Translations under genes and position numbers: made by a program
The notes under the pieces: model-generated
Database searches by the model: none
What the model saw: the letters and a program-made list of their open reading frames with translations, nothing else
Told to the model about the DNA's origin: nothing
Assembly: GCF_001718695.1 (NCBI RefSeq)
Contig: NZ_CP013422.1
Span: 1,302,001-1,366,000, forward strand
From: Burkholderia ubonensis
Lineage (GTDB): Bacteria > Pseudomonadota > Gammaproteobacteria > Burkholderiales > Burkholderiaceae
Reading direction: 5' to 3'
DNA: 64,000 nt
Shown here: positions 50,421 through 59,649 of the stretch, piece by piece
Position numbering within the stretch: position 1 is the stretch's first letter
Layout of the letters: every line of letters starts with the position of its first letter

Positions 50421-51377
50421 GTGAATCACATCGTCCTGGCATTCTGTACCGATCTCGACAAGGACCCGGTGTCGTCGCGCGTGCTCGCGCGACTTCTGGC
50501 ATCCGGCATCGACTGGCACGCCGATGGCGTCGTGGACGGGCGCCCTATCCTGCACATGCAATCCGGCGCGGTGCGCTACAGCCTGCTGCAGCTCGACAAC
50601 GTGTTCAGCCACGACTATCGGCGCTACGCCCCGCTGGCGAACAGCGTCTTCGCCGACGCCGACGCGATCGTGATCGTCAACTGGCATGAAGGGAAGAACG
50701 CGCCCGACCGGATCTTCACGATCCAGACCACCGGCGACATGGAAAGCGGAACGTTCAGCCCGGTGGACCCGGCCGTCACACGCAGCCTGTTTCTGGCTGT
50801 CGAGCACGCGCGCCAGCAAGCGGGCCTGGATTCGTATTCGACCTGGATGGAGGCCACGCACTGGTCCGGCCCGCTCTACGGCGCGCAGTCCGGTTGCCTG
50901 GTCTCCGCCGTCGAGCCGTCGGTCATCGATCTGGAAATCGGCAGCACCACGGACGCATGGGCGTGCCCCGATGCCGTCGACGTGCTGGCACGCGCGTTGC
51001 TGACGGTAGGCGAGCGAATCGCTCGACCGGCGATCTCGCTGCTCTGTATCGGCGGCGTCCACTTCGAGCCCGGCTTCACGCAACTGCTGCGCGATTACGG
51101 CGACACGCAAGGACTCGCGCTATCGCACGTGCTGCCCAATCACTGGCTGGTCGCGTACGGTTACGATTCGCCCGAACGCCTGGCGGACCTGCTCGCGTGT
51201 GCCCGATCGATCAAGGGCGGTGTCGATGCGATCGCGTTTCATGACAACCTTAAGGGCGCGCACAAGCAGCAGGTGCGTAGTCTCGCGAGCGAACTTGGCG
51301 TTCCCGCGCTCTCGCATCGAAAATTGAGGTCACCCGATCTGGCCGGCCTGATCAACGATGCGAAAACCGTCGCTTGA
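50421..51377 (+). CDS. DTD2-like (archaeal/plant type) D-aminoacyl-tRNA deacylase homologue
   Basis: A 318-residue protein (GTG start, AAGGA 11 bases upstream) that I recognise as homologous to archaeal DTD2/GEK1. EATH (144-147) with GP shortly after matches EATHHGP; DLEIGSTTDAW (171-180) matches FIEIGSSEEEW; IGGVHFEP (210-217) matches IGGGHYAP; SHVLPN (235-240) matches GHILPK; and a late HDNLKG...LASELGVP matches the DWKGSKG...LANELGL end. DTD2 frees tRNAs carrying D- or modified amino acids. THHGP is altered to THWSGP and GGGH to GGVH here, so specificity may have shifted. Position as last gene of the biosynthetic operon suggests clearing of tRNAs mischarged with the product. Confidence 0.8.
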   Translation: MNHIVLAFCTDLDKDPVSSRVLARLLASGIDWHADGVVDGRPILHMQSGAVRYSLLQLDNVFSHDYRRYAPLANSVFADADAIVIVNWHEGKNAPDRIFTIQTTGDMESGTFSPVDPAVTRSLFLAVEHARQQAGLDSYSTWMEATHWSGPLYGAQSGCLVSAVEPSVIDLEIGSTTDAWACPDAVDVLARALLTVGERIARPAISLLCIGGVHFEPGFTQLLRDYGDTQGLALSHVLPNHWLVAYGYDSPERLADLLACARSIKGGVDAIAFHDNLKGAHKQQVRSLASELGVPALSHRKLRSPDLAGLINDAKTVA

Positions 51378-51388
51378 CGTCGGCGTTG

Positions 51389-52264
51389 TCACTTGCCGCG
51401 CACCGCGCCGGGAGAATAGCCGTAATGCCGCTTGAACGCGGTGGAGAACCGGCTGTGCTGGGCGTAGCCGCACTCGAGTGCGATGCTCATGATCTTGTGA
51501 TCGGTATGTTTCAGCAGGTCGTGCGCGCGAAGCATCCGCAATTCGGTCAAGAATGCGTGCGGAGACCGGTCGAACGTGTTCTTGAATTTGCGCAGGAAGT
51601 GATAGCGGCTGAGATTGACCAGATCGGCAAGATGCTCGAGCCGCACGGCCTCACCGAGATTGGCGTTGCAATATTCGCGGATCTGCTCGGCCTGCTTCGC
51701 CGACAGCCGGCCGCGCGCATCCACGCGCTCCAGGTCGGCCATCGCGTAACGGCTGATCGCATTCAGCAGAATCCAGCTCATCAGGCTATCGATGCCGAGC
51801 GACAGCGTGTCGTCGTTCCAGTCGGCCTGCGCGATGCTGGTCGCGGCCGCGCTGATGACGGGGGACGCCTCCTGGAATACCTCGCGGAACCGGTAAGCCT
51901 CCGCCGGCTGGCGCAAGGACCGGATCAGGCTCGGCTCCAGATTGGGCAAATCGAAATAAATATGCAGGAAATTGAGGCGCTCGGTAATCCGCCACTGCGA
52001 TTCGCCTTCGCCGACCGGGAACAGACAGACCGCGCTTTTAAAGCCTCGGCGTACGATGTGCCGGCCATCGACCTGCGCACAATTCTCGCCACCGGACAAA
52101 TAGACGCTCAGCACGTTCTCGGACGAACTCTTATATTCGGTCAGTGTGTTCTGACCTGTCCATTCTGACAGGATGATGCCCGACGGCAATTGCATGGATC
52201 GAACGACTTCGGCCCCAGCCGAATTCAGCGCGCCTCGAACCGTAATCGAGTTTGAAGAAGACAT
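51389..52264 (-). CDS. AraC/XylS-family transcriptional regulator
   Basis: A 291-residue regulator starting at ATG 52264 (MSSSNSITVRGA), convergent with the tRNA-deacylase-like gene, 11 bases apart. The C-terminal two-helix-turn-helix domain is complete: LEHLADLVNLSRYHFLRKFKNTFDRSPHAFL and IMSIALECGYAQHSRFSTAFKRHYGYSPGAVR. The N-terminal cupin-like sensor domain has no recognised ligand motif. It is the only regulator in the cluster and the likely pathway-specific activator. The frame stays open 35 codons further upstream without a better start. Confidence 0.92.
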   Translation of the reverse strand: MSSSNSITVRGALNSAGAEVVRSMQLPSGIILSEWTGQNTLTEYKSSSENVLSVYLSGGENCAQVDGRHIVRRGFKSAVCLFPVGEGESQWRITERLNFLHIYFDLPNLEPSLIRSLRQPAEAYRFREVFQEASPVISAAATSIAQADWNDDTLSLGIDSLMSWILLNAISRYAMADLERVDARGRLSAKQAEQIREYCNANLGEAVRLEHLADLVNLSRYHFLRKFKNTFDRSPHAFLTELRMLRAHDLLKHTDHKIMSIALECGYAQHSRFSTAFKRHYGYSPGAVRGK

Positions 52265-52861
52265 GTGTCGCAATCGTAGGTTGGGAATCTGATGCGAAAC
52301 GACGGCTTTCCCGCTGGAGAGATACCGCACGCGCGTTCTGAAGCACGTTGCACCACGCCGGGGAAGCATCCGCCAGTGACGCGCGAAGCCGTTCTGTCCT
52401 CACCGGCGAGTGCAGTCATGCGTCGTTAGATTACCTTAAGTGCGCCTCAAATGGTCGAACGATACGTCGCGAATTCGTGCCGGACTGCATGGGGATATGT
52501 GTCGCGAATTCGTCGCGGGACCGATGATTGGACTGAATCGCAAAGCCAGGAACGCCATCTCGGCGGGATTTTTCGGGAAATGCACGCGGCAAACGAAGCC
52601 AGCGGGATTCGATGAATGCTGTCCCCGAGGAAGCTGGCGTGATAATCCCCGCTTTACGTGGGATTCAGAAGCAGAAACTAAGCGGCCATGGCCGCCGCTG
52701 CTTTGGGGTTAATACGCGCAGCGGATTTGCTGTTCGGTGAACTTGCCCGCTTTCACGACGTGATTCCTCGTCTCGATGACAACATCACGCCGGAAATTTC
52801 GACTTTGAAGTCGGCAATTTTTACTGGACCGAGTCACAGCGACCCGTTCAACAAGAAACGA
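52265..52861. other. Intergenic region right of the biosynthetic cluster
   Basis: About 600 bases upstream of the AraC gene. The short frames found here lack recognisable motifs and good start sites. It should contain the AraC promoter. Base composition is visibly less GC-rich than in the coding regions, and it may mark the right boundary of a transferred block. No insertion sequence or attachment-site repeat was seen. Confidence 0.35.
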
Positions 52862-52887
52862 CGCCGGCGGGCGCATGCCCGCCGGCG
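52862..52887 (-). terminator. Strong hairpin downstream of the chemoreceptor gene
   Basis: A perfect 11-bp GC inverted repeat with a GCAT loop lies 30 bases downstream of the chemoreceptor stop. On the minus strand it is followed by GTCGTTTCTTGTT, a loose T-rich tract. This is the expected place for a Rho-independent terminator of that gene. Confidence 0.65.
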
Positions 52888-52916
52888 GTCCATCAAAAAT
52901 CAGAACGTGTCACGGA

Positions 52917-54614
52917 CTAGAACGACTGCCAGCTCGCGGCGCTTTCATTGGCCACGACTGCGGCCTCGGTTTTGCGTTGAACCGTCTTTCGCACGGCCGG
53001 CTTCGGGCGCGGCTGGACCTCTGCCGCTCGCTCCGTTGGGCTGGCCGCGACCGCCATCCCGTCAGGCAGGCGGAAGATCGAAACCAGTTCGCGTAACGCG
53101 TTCGACTGCGATGCCATCGACTGCGCCGCTGCAGAAGCCTCCTCAACGAGCGCGGCGTTCTGTTGCGTGACCTCGTCCATCTGCATGACCGCCTGATTGA
53201 CCTGCTCGATGCCGGTATGCTGCTCGACCGACGCCGACGCAATTTCGCCCATGAGGTCGGTGACACGCTTTACCGCGACGACGACCTCGTTCATCGTGGC
53301 GCCGGCGTTGTCGACGAGAGACGTGCCGGCCTCCACTTTGGCCACCGACTGACTGATCAGCTCCTTGATCTCCTTGGCCGCCGATGCGCTTCGCTGCGCA
53401 AGCGCCCGCACTTCGCTCGCCACCACCGCGAAGCCGCGACCTTGCTCGCCGGCCCGGGCTGCCTCAACGGCCGCGTTCAGTGCGAGGATGTTCGTCTGGA
53501 AGGCGATGCCCTCGATGACGGCGATGATTTCAGCGACCTTTGCCGAGCTGTGGGAAATGTCGTGCATCGTATCGACGACCTTCGCCACCACCTGCCCGCC
53601 TCGGACCGCGACCTCAGAAGCATTGCCGGCGAGCGTGTTCCCCTGCCGCGCGTTCTCCGTGTTCTGTTTGACCGTCGCCGTCAACTGCTCCATGCTGGCC
53701 GCGGTTTCCTCGAGCGAGGCCGCCTGCTCCTCGGTACGCTGGCTGAGATCGGTGTTGCCGGCAGCGATCTGCGCGGAGCCCGACGCGATGCTTTCGCTGC
53801 TCGAGCGCACGCGCCCCACCACGTCCTGCAGCCGCGCGTTCATATTCCGCAGCGCCAGCAGAAGCTGGCTCGTCTCGTCGCGACCGGATACTTCGATATT
53901 GGACGTGAGATCGCCGCGCGCGACCGTCTCCGCGATGCCGACTGCGCGACCGAGCGGTGTGACGATGGAACGGGTAATCAACCATGCGACAGCGACCGAC
54001 AGCAGTAGCGCCGTGCCGCACAACACACCGGTCAACAGGAGCGTCGAGTGATAGTTGGTTGCCGCTTCGGCCGTCGCGACGCCCGCGCCCGCGCGGTTCA
54101 GCTTCACATCTTGCTCGACGAGGTCCAATGCCTGCGCGAACAGCATTGCAGACTCCCCTGTCGCAAGCGATCTGGCCGCAGCAAATCCGGCATCGCCCGA
54201 TTCCGACAGCGCCAGAAGTTTAGCGTCGGAGGCCAGGAATGCGCTCCATGCTTTACCCATACTGTCGAAAAGCTGTCGCTCCTCGGGCGAAGAAACGAGC
54301 TTCTCATAGCTGGCCATCGCAGCTTTCATGGATGCCAGCGCGGCATCGTGCTGACTACGCTGGCTATTCTTCGCCGAAGCCTCACTTTCCAGCACGGACC
54401 GGAGGGTAGCCCGCCGGACGCCGTTGGCGAGCGCCCTGATTTCACCCAATGTCTGAACGCTGACGAGCCAGTTGTCGGCGATCTCGCGGGTGCCCTCATA
54501 AATTCGCGATGCCTGCAACATGGCGAGTCCGCCCGTCACCATCAGCAGCAGCAACGTAATGCCAAAACCCACTCTGAGGCGAGTTCCAATGCGCAGGTTA
54601 ACTAAGTACTTCAT
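52917..54614 (-). CDS. Methyl-accepting chemotaxis protein (4HB/Tar-like sensor)
   Basis: A 565-residue chemoreceptor starting at ATG 54614 (GGAG eight bases upstream). A membrane helix (about 14-33) is followed by a four-helix-bundle periplasmic sensor, a second membrane helix (about 190-212), a HAMP domain ([25 protein letters not shown]) and the signalling hairpin ([44 protein letters not shown] reduced to its tip: [20 protein letters not shown]). A Pro/Arg/Lys-rich C-terminal tail of about 45 residues lacks the NWETF-type CheR/CheB tether and ends in SWQSF. The ligand is unknown. Confidence 0.95.
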   Translation of the reverse strand: MKYLVNLRIGTRLRVGFGITLLLLMVTGGLAMLQASRIYEGTREIADNWLVSVQTLGEIRALANGVRRATLRSVLESEASAKNSQRSQHDAALASMKAAMASYEKLVSSPEERQLFDSMGKAWSAFLASDAKLLALSESGDAGFAAARSLATGESAMLFAQALDLVEQDVKLNRAGAGVATAEAATNYHSTLLLTGVLCGTALLLSVAVAWLITRSIVTPLGRAVGIAETVARGDLTSNIEVSGRDETSQLLLALRNMNARLQDVVGRVRSSSESIASGSAQIAAGNTDLSQRTEEQAASLEETAASMEQLTATVKQNTENARQGNTLAGNASEVAVRGGQVVAKVVDTMHDISHSSAKVAEIIAVIEGIAFQTNILALNAAVEAARAGEQGRGFAVVASEVRALAQRSASAAKEIKELISQSVAKVEAGTSLVDNAGATMNEVVVAVKRVTDLMGEIASASVEQHTGIEQVNQAVMQMDEVTQQNAALVEEASAAAQSMASQSNALRELVSIFRLPDGMAVAASPTERAAEVQPRPKPAVRKTVQRKTEAAVVANESAASWQSF

Positions 54615-54825
54615 AAGCCATTCTCCATTTGACGTTCCATATAACGACTTAGTCTCATCAAGCCGACCGGCGATCGAGCGCAAAATCGACGCATCCGATC
54701 GCCATCGAAATCACTGCAGTTGCGCCCGGTATTCCGGGTCGCTTGGCGACTTCCTTCGGCCGGCGAGGGGTCCGCGAGACGCATTCGGCCTTCGCAGACG
54801 TGCCGGGCAAAGGAAGTGCCATCGG

Positions 54826-56016
54826 CTATCTCTGTCCTTGCCCCTCCGATGTGGAATCCCGTCCGCGCTCGAATATCTCGGCAGCGCCGAGCAGCTCTCC
54901 GAGCTTGCCGGACCGCCCGGTAAGAGCCGCTTTCATACCCGGCTCGAGCGGCAGTTCTTCTGCGAACTCATCCTGTTGCCGGCCGTAGACGACGTGCAAC
55001 AGCGACAGCATGCCGGTCAGGTAAGCGGTCTGTGCGAAGGCCGTCTCGTTCGGGGACTCGAAGAGCGCGACGTCCAGCATGAAGGAAGCACGTTGTCTCG
55101 CTAGCGCGATCAGCGGATCTCGACAAACCGTCTCCGGATCGGGATGGTTGTAGAGCAGCAGGCTGCACCATTGGAATAGCCGTGTAGTGCCGATCGCAGC
55201 GAGTGCGTGATGCAGCGAAGCGATGGCCGTGCGCTTCGGGTTCACGTTGCCGGAGCAGTTGGCGAGGCGCAGAACCTGCGCCACCAGCACGGGCATGTCG
55301 GATAGCGCGTGAATGACGCGATGATCGCCAGCGTCTTCGATCAGCAGGTTGAGCAGATCCACCAGTTGCCCCAGGTCGGGCACCAGACGGCGCGCCTCCA
55401 TCACCTGCGGTCTGCTGAAGTAAAAGCCCTGGACCATGTCGCAGCCGCTGCCAATTGCGGCATGCCACTGTTCGTGGCTATCGATCTTCTCGGCAACCAC
55501 GATCTTGCCGGCGCGTTTCAGATCGCCCACCATCGCGCGCGCGCTCGGCGCGTCGAATGCCGGCCACTCGAGCTTGACGATGTCGACTGCCGGCAGAAAC
55601 GCGACGATGTCGGGCGTGAGCTTCGCGACATCGTCGAGCGCCACGCGAAAGCCGGCTGCGCGCAATGCATTGCAGCGCTTTTTCAGCGACTCGTCGAGTT
55701 CACACGATTCGAGGACTTCGAGCACGAATCGCGGACCGGTCAAGATCTGCGGCACATCGGAGTGCAGGAAATGCGACGTGCAATTCAGGTATCCGTCGAG
55801 GCCCGCGAGCACCGTATCGAGGCCCAACGCACCCACGGTACGCTCGACGACATGTGCGGTGCTGCCGAAGCCGTCGACGACATCGGCGGTGGCCGTGTGG
55901 CCGTTCCTGAACAGCAGTTCGTAGGCGACGGTCCGGCCGTCCCGGTCGACGATAGGCTGGCGTGCGACGAACGTCGATGCGCCCTGATTGAGTACCCGTT
56001 GCCAAGCCTGGATCAT
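54826..56016 (-). CDS. EAL-HDOD protein with degenerate EAL domain
   Basis: A 396-residue YuxH-type protein. The N-terminal EAL fold keeps ARQPIVDRDGRTVAYELLFR, but the catalytic EAL reads ELL, the DDFG loop reads DDVAKL, and the downstream EGVE motif reads EKID. Cyclic-di-GMP hydrolysis is therefore not expected. The HDOD domain (about residues 200-390) is also a non-catalytic protein-interaction fold. Such proteins act as signalling scaffolds or c-di-GMP binders. It lies 211 bases upstream of the chemoreceptor gene on the same strand. Confidence 0.88.
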   Translation of the reverse strand: MIQAWQRVLNQGASTFVARQPIVDRDGRTVAYELLFRNGHTATADVVDGFGSTAHVVERTVGALGLDTVLAGLDGYLNCTSHFLHSDVPQILTGPRFVLEVLESCELDESLKKRCNALRAAGFRVALDDVAKLTPDIVAFLPAVDIVKLEWPAFDAPSARAMVGDLKRAGKIVVAEKIDSHEQWHAAIGSGCDMVQGFYFSRPQVMEARRLVPDLGQLVDLLNLLIEDAGDHRVIHALSDMPVLVAQVLRLANCSGNVNPKRTAIASLHHALAAIGTTRLFQWCSLLLYNHPDPETVCRDPLIALARQRASFMLDVALFESPNETAFAQTAYLTGMLSLLHVVYGRQQDEFAEELPLEPGMKAALTGRSGKLGELLGAAEIFERGRDSTSEGQGQR

Positions 56017-56547
56017 TCCCTGATTCCCCGTTTTTTTTCGTCTCTTATTGCTGTCGCTGGCTGCGCTGCGCGGTTCCTGCAACGTATACGTATCGATGGG
56101 CGGTTCGGATGCGTTGCGGTGCGGGCCATCTGTACGAAATGTTCCGGACAATCGCCGGTCGCTCGATACCCAGGTACACGCCTGCCCGTGCTCTTCTTCC
56201 GCTTCTTACCGGTATGTCGGCACATTGCAAACTTACTGTAATTGATGCGCTCGCCGGCCAAGGAGACATTTCTCAAGACGGCCGAATAAATCGGTTCGCT
56301 TGCCCTGCCACGCGGACGCGTCAGCGTGACTGCCAGCCCTCGCAAACGATCAACTGCGAATTAATTTTTTTATTGGCTGATGAGAAAAATATTGTGTTGG
56401 ACGTAATGAGAAATGTTTAAATCGTCAGATGAAATTGGGAATCGATGAATCTTTCTTCCGCGTCGTTGCAACGTCCGCGGATACGGCAGATAAACCCTCA
56501 TCGATTCGTGAAGATCGATGAAGTGCCGACAGCGAAGGCGATCGATC
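56017..56547. other. Intergenic region with an A/T-rich patch
   Basis: About 530 bases upstream of the EAL-HDOD gene. Around 56345-56420 there is a markedly A/T-rich patch (runs of T and A) that contrasts with the GC-rich surroundings; it may be a promoter or nucleoid-protein binding region. No gene is supported here. The stretch borders the transposase remnant. Confidence 0.4.
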
Positions 56548-56870
56548 TCATCCGCGGGGAGCGGAAAACCGGCAGCATTCGTACCGAACGGTTCGGTTGT
56601 ATCGTTCGAGGTATGCGTTCTGCTGCGTCTTGCACGGACGGCTGTAGTCCAGCCGAATGTCGTACTGTCGAGCCCATTCGAAAATCGCCGCGCTCAGAGA
56701 CTCCGGCGCGTTACCACACCGCAGCGTTTTGGGCCTCGCCATGCACGGCTCACGCGCTCTGACGGCAGCGAAAAGTCGATCTCGATATCAAGGGCTTCGC
56801 GGTTGAAATCTTCAATCACGTTGAACAACCGGAAGCAGCGCCCGTGGGCCAAATGTCACTACTGGACCGC
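56548..56870 (-). pseudogene. IS3-family transposase (orfB) remnant, frameshifted
   Basis: Minus-strand translation in one frame gives [35 protein letters not shown]. After a frame change it continues [23 protein letters not shown] and KTQQNAYLERYNRTVRYECC. These are the central and C-terminal DDE-domain blocks of IS3-family OrfB transposases (FNVIDDFNRE..., RCDNGPE..., QQNAYVERYNRT). A segment near the RALEQI...W block is shortened and the frame is broken, and there is no orfA or terminal repeat. A dead fragment. Confidence 0.85.
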
Positions 56871-56953
56871 GCATGCATCGCCACCTCATGCGCGCAAGGT
56901 GCAACTCAATCTTTTTTGCGAGCGAATTTGGATTTAATCAGAGGCAGCATCCC

Positions 56954-58048
56954 TCAACCATCCCCCTCCGGAATCCGCGCCGACTGGATCACGACGAGCG
57001 TATCGCCGGCCTGGATCCGGCACGGCGGGTCTTCGTAGAACGAGTGGATCTTGCCGCCGCGGTCGAGCCCGACGACGATCGCGCCCGGCACGACGTTCGT
57101 CATGCAGCCGATCTCGTGCTTCATCGCCGGCCGTTCGACCAGCGTCGCGCGGCCGCGGGTCGACAGCATGTCGTTGACGAACGGCACGATATAGCGGCTC
57201 TGCACCGCATCCGCGAGCAGCAGCGCGCCGATCTTCGTCGACGACACGATCACGTCCGCCCCCGCCTGCCGCAGCTGCCGCTGGTACAGGTTCTCCTGGA
57301 TGCGCACGACGATCTTCGTGTCGGGTGCAATGCTGCGCACCGACAGCGTCAGCAGGATCGCGGTCGGATCGTCGGTCACCGAGATGATCACCGCCTTCGC
57401 GGCGCGCACCTGCGCCTGCTGCAGCAGGTCCTCGTGCGCGGGATCGCCGAGCAGCCCGGTCACGCCGAGCGAGGTCGCGGCCTCGAGCGCCTGCTGCTGC
57501 GAGTCGATCACGATCACCGTCGCCGGATCGACGCCGCTTTCGAGCAGCTCGCGCACGGCGATCGAGCCGGACAGGCCGTAGCCGCACACGACGATGTGAT
57601 CGGTCAGTTGCTTTTGCAGGCGTTTCATGCGGAATTCCTCGACGACGCGCTGGATCACGAACTGATACGCCGTGCCCAGGAAGATGAACCAGATGCCGAT
57701 GCGGATCGGCACGATGAAGAAGGCATCGATCAGGCGCGCCCGCGCGGTGACGGGCACGATGTCGCCGTAGCCGACCGTCGCGACCGTGACCATCGTGAAA
57801 TAGACGAGGTCGGCGATGCCCATCGGCGTGCTCTTCGTCGAATCGCGCAGGCCGTCGCGATCGAGATACAGCACGAGGAACGCGAGCGCGCACAGGAACA
57901 CGACGAGGGCGAGGCGAAACAGCAGCGTGCGATGCGGCGACGTCGCGGGACGCGTGAACAGCGTGCGCGCGCGCGGCGCCTGCCACGGATTGCGGGCGCG
58001 GCGCAGGCGGGAGCGCAACGACCGGCGCTGGTCGGAAGGCGTTGCCAA
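56954..58048 (-). CDS. Potassium channel with RCK (TrkA-N/TrkA-C) domain
   Basis: A 364-residue ion channel: first helix LLFRLALVVFLCALAFLVLYL, pore loop with the K+ filter TVGYGD (91-96), second helix IRIGIWFIFLGTAYQFV, then an RCK domain beginning HIVVCGYGLSG and a TrkA-C domain (GCMTNVVPGAIVVGLDRGGKI...IQAGDTLVVIQ). The start is TTG 58048, with GGAGAA eight bases upstream. The first in-frame ATG lies inside the protein after the first helix, so it cannot be the start. Resembles MthK-type ligand-gated channels. Monocistronic as far as visible. Confidence 0.92.
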   Translation of the reverse strand: MATPSDQRRSLRSRLRRARNPWQAPRARTLFTRPATSPHRTLLFRLALVVFLCALAFLVLYLDRDGLRDSTKSTPMGIADLVYFTMVTVATVGYGDIVPVTARARLIDAFFIVPIRIGIWFIFLGTAYQFVIQRVVEEFRMKRLQKQLTDHIVVCGYGLSGSIAVRELLESGVDPATVIVIDSQQQALEAATSLGVTGLLGDPAHEDLLQQAQVRAAKAVIISVTDDPTAILLTLSVRSIAPDTKIVVRIQENLYQRQLRQAGADVIVSSTKIGALLLADAVQSRYIVPFVNDMLSTRGRATLVERPAMKHEIGCMTNVVPGAIVVGLDRGGKIHSFYEDPPCRIQAGDTLVVIQSARIPEGDG

Positions 58049-58119
58049 CGGGATTCTCCTGAACAATGCGGGCTCGATTCTACGACGGCCTACGACGCGA
58101 GCGTGCGCGCCCACGCGCG

Positions 58120-59454
58120 TCACAGCACGCTGCGCGGACGCACCATCGTCCCGTCGACGAAACGCCGCGCGCGGAACGCGGCGAGATCGAGCGACGGCGC
58201 ACCGGTGTCGACCCATTCGGCGAGCAGCCGGCCGACGATCGGCCCCATCGCGAACCCGTGGCCGCAGAAGCCGGTCGCGATCGCGAGCCCCGCCGGCGTG
58301 CCGGGCGCGTCGATCACCGGGATGCCGTCGGGCAGCACGTCGATCAGGCCGGCCCACGCCTCGACGACCTGCGCGTCCTTCAGCGCCGGAAAGATCGCCT
58401 TCAGCTTCGCGAGCGCGCGCGGCGCATGCGCGGGGTTCGGCTGCGGCTGCGGATCGCGCGGCTCGATCGGCCCGGGCCCGCCGTTGACCCGCGCGGCCAG
58501 GTCGCGCCACGCGGCGCCGTTCAGGTGGAGGCGGAATTTCTCGCGCTGCGACCAGAACTCCGGCCAGAACAGGCTCAGCCCGCGCAGGTGGCCGAGCGTC
58601 AGGTCGACGTCCGCCTGCATGTCGTCGGCGAGATTGATCGCGCCGTTGCTGCGCTGGCGGATGCCGAGGCCGTGCCCCCAGAGCGTCGACGCGGACACCG
58701 GCGGCAGCACGTTGGTGCGCATGCAGGTGCCGCGCACGGCCTGCTGCGGCAACCGGATGCCGACGCCGTCGAGCAGCCGGAAGCTCGTCGCGCCGGCCGC
58801 GCAGATCACGCGCGACGCGCGGATCGTGCCGCGCTCGGTCGCGACGCCGACGACCGCGCCGCCCGCCGTTTCGATGGCCGTCACGCCGCAGCCTTCGAAG
58901 AAGCGCGCACCGGCCTCGGTCGCGCGCGCGGCAAACGCGGCGGCCACGCGCTGCGGCTCGGCCTGGCCGTCCGAAGCCGTATATAGCCCGCCGAGCGTGC
59001 GCACGTGCGCGGAGAGTCCGCTCACGCGCCCGTCGATCTCCGCGCGTGTGACGGTGCGCGTGTCGAGCCCGTGGTCGCGGGCGACGCTCAGCCACGCCTG
59101 AAACGACGCCCAGGCCGCTTCGTTGTCCGCAATATAGAGACAGCCGCCCTGCCGCCATTCGAGATCGAAACCGAGCGCGGCCTCCAGTCCTTCCCAGATC
59201 CGCATGCCGGCCATCATCAGCGGCACTTCGGGGGCTTCGCGCCCCTGCTGGCGCACGAAGCCCCATGCGCGCGCGGATTGCTGCCCGGCGAGCCGGGACT
59301 TGTCGAGCACGACGGCCTTCAGGCCGCGCAAGCCCAGGTAGTACGCGGCCGCGCAGCCCATGATGCCGGCGCCCGCGATCACCACGTCGGCATCGGTCGG
59401 AAATGCCGTGTCGGCGCGGGTCAATGCATCGTGCAACGGATAAGTGGTCGTCAT
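58120..59454 (-). CDS. FAD-dependent amine/amino-acid oxidoreductase (DadA-like)
   Basis: A 444-residue DAO-family flavoprotein: Rossmann dinucleotide motif DADVVIAGAGIMGCAAAYYLGLRG near the start, GGCLYIADNEA, CAAGATSFRLLDGVGIRLP and the closing ATGFCGHGFAMGPIVGRLLAEW. It begins at ATG 59454; the frame upstream is open but without homology. It should oxidise an imino or secondary amino acid (D-amino acid, sarcosine or opine-like). It lies 71 bases after nothing on the same operon except the channel gene downstream. The substrate is not predictable. Confidence 0.9.
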   Translation of the reverse strand: MTTTYPLHDALTRADTAFPTDADVVIAGAGIMGCAAAYYLGLRGLKAVVLDKSRLAGQQSARAWGFVRQQGREAPEVPLMMAGMRIWEGLEAALGFDLEWRQGGCLYIADNEAAWASFQAWLSVARDHGLDTRTVTRAEIDGRVSGLSAHVRTLGGLYTASDGQAEPQRVAAAFAARATEAGARFFEGCGVTAIETAGGAVVGVATERGTIRASRVICAAGATSFRLLDGVGIRLPQQAVRGTCMRTNVLPPVSASTLWGHGLGIRQRSNGAINLADDMQADVDLTLGHLRGLSLFWPEFWSQREKFRLHLNGAAWRDLAARVNGGPGPIEPRDPQPQPNPAHAPRALAKLKAIFPALKDAQVVEAWAGLIDVLPDGIPVIDAPGTPAGLAIATGFCGHGFAMGPIVGRLLAEWVDTGAPSLDLAAFRARRFVDGTMVRPRSVL

Positions 59455-59649
59455 CGTTCTCGGTGGCGTGAGGTGTCCGGCCGCGCATCGCCATTCGCGA
59501 TGGTCGCCGCCGAATCGGGCTGTCGAAGGTCGGATCGTGCGCGAACGCACGGCAAGGCATGCGAGCGGCCGTCCCCATTTTTTCGTCTTGACGGCGCTAT
59601 GTTACCGCGCGCTAAACTGTACATCCATACAGTGTTTTATGCAGTGGCA

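Noticed and set aside
56548..56870. Intact small transposase gene
   Set aside because: Homology extends across a frame change, a conserved block is shortened, and neither orfA nor terminal inverted repeats are present.
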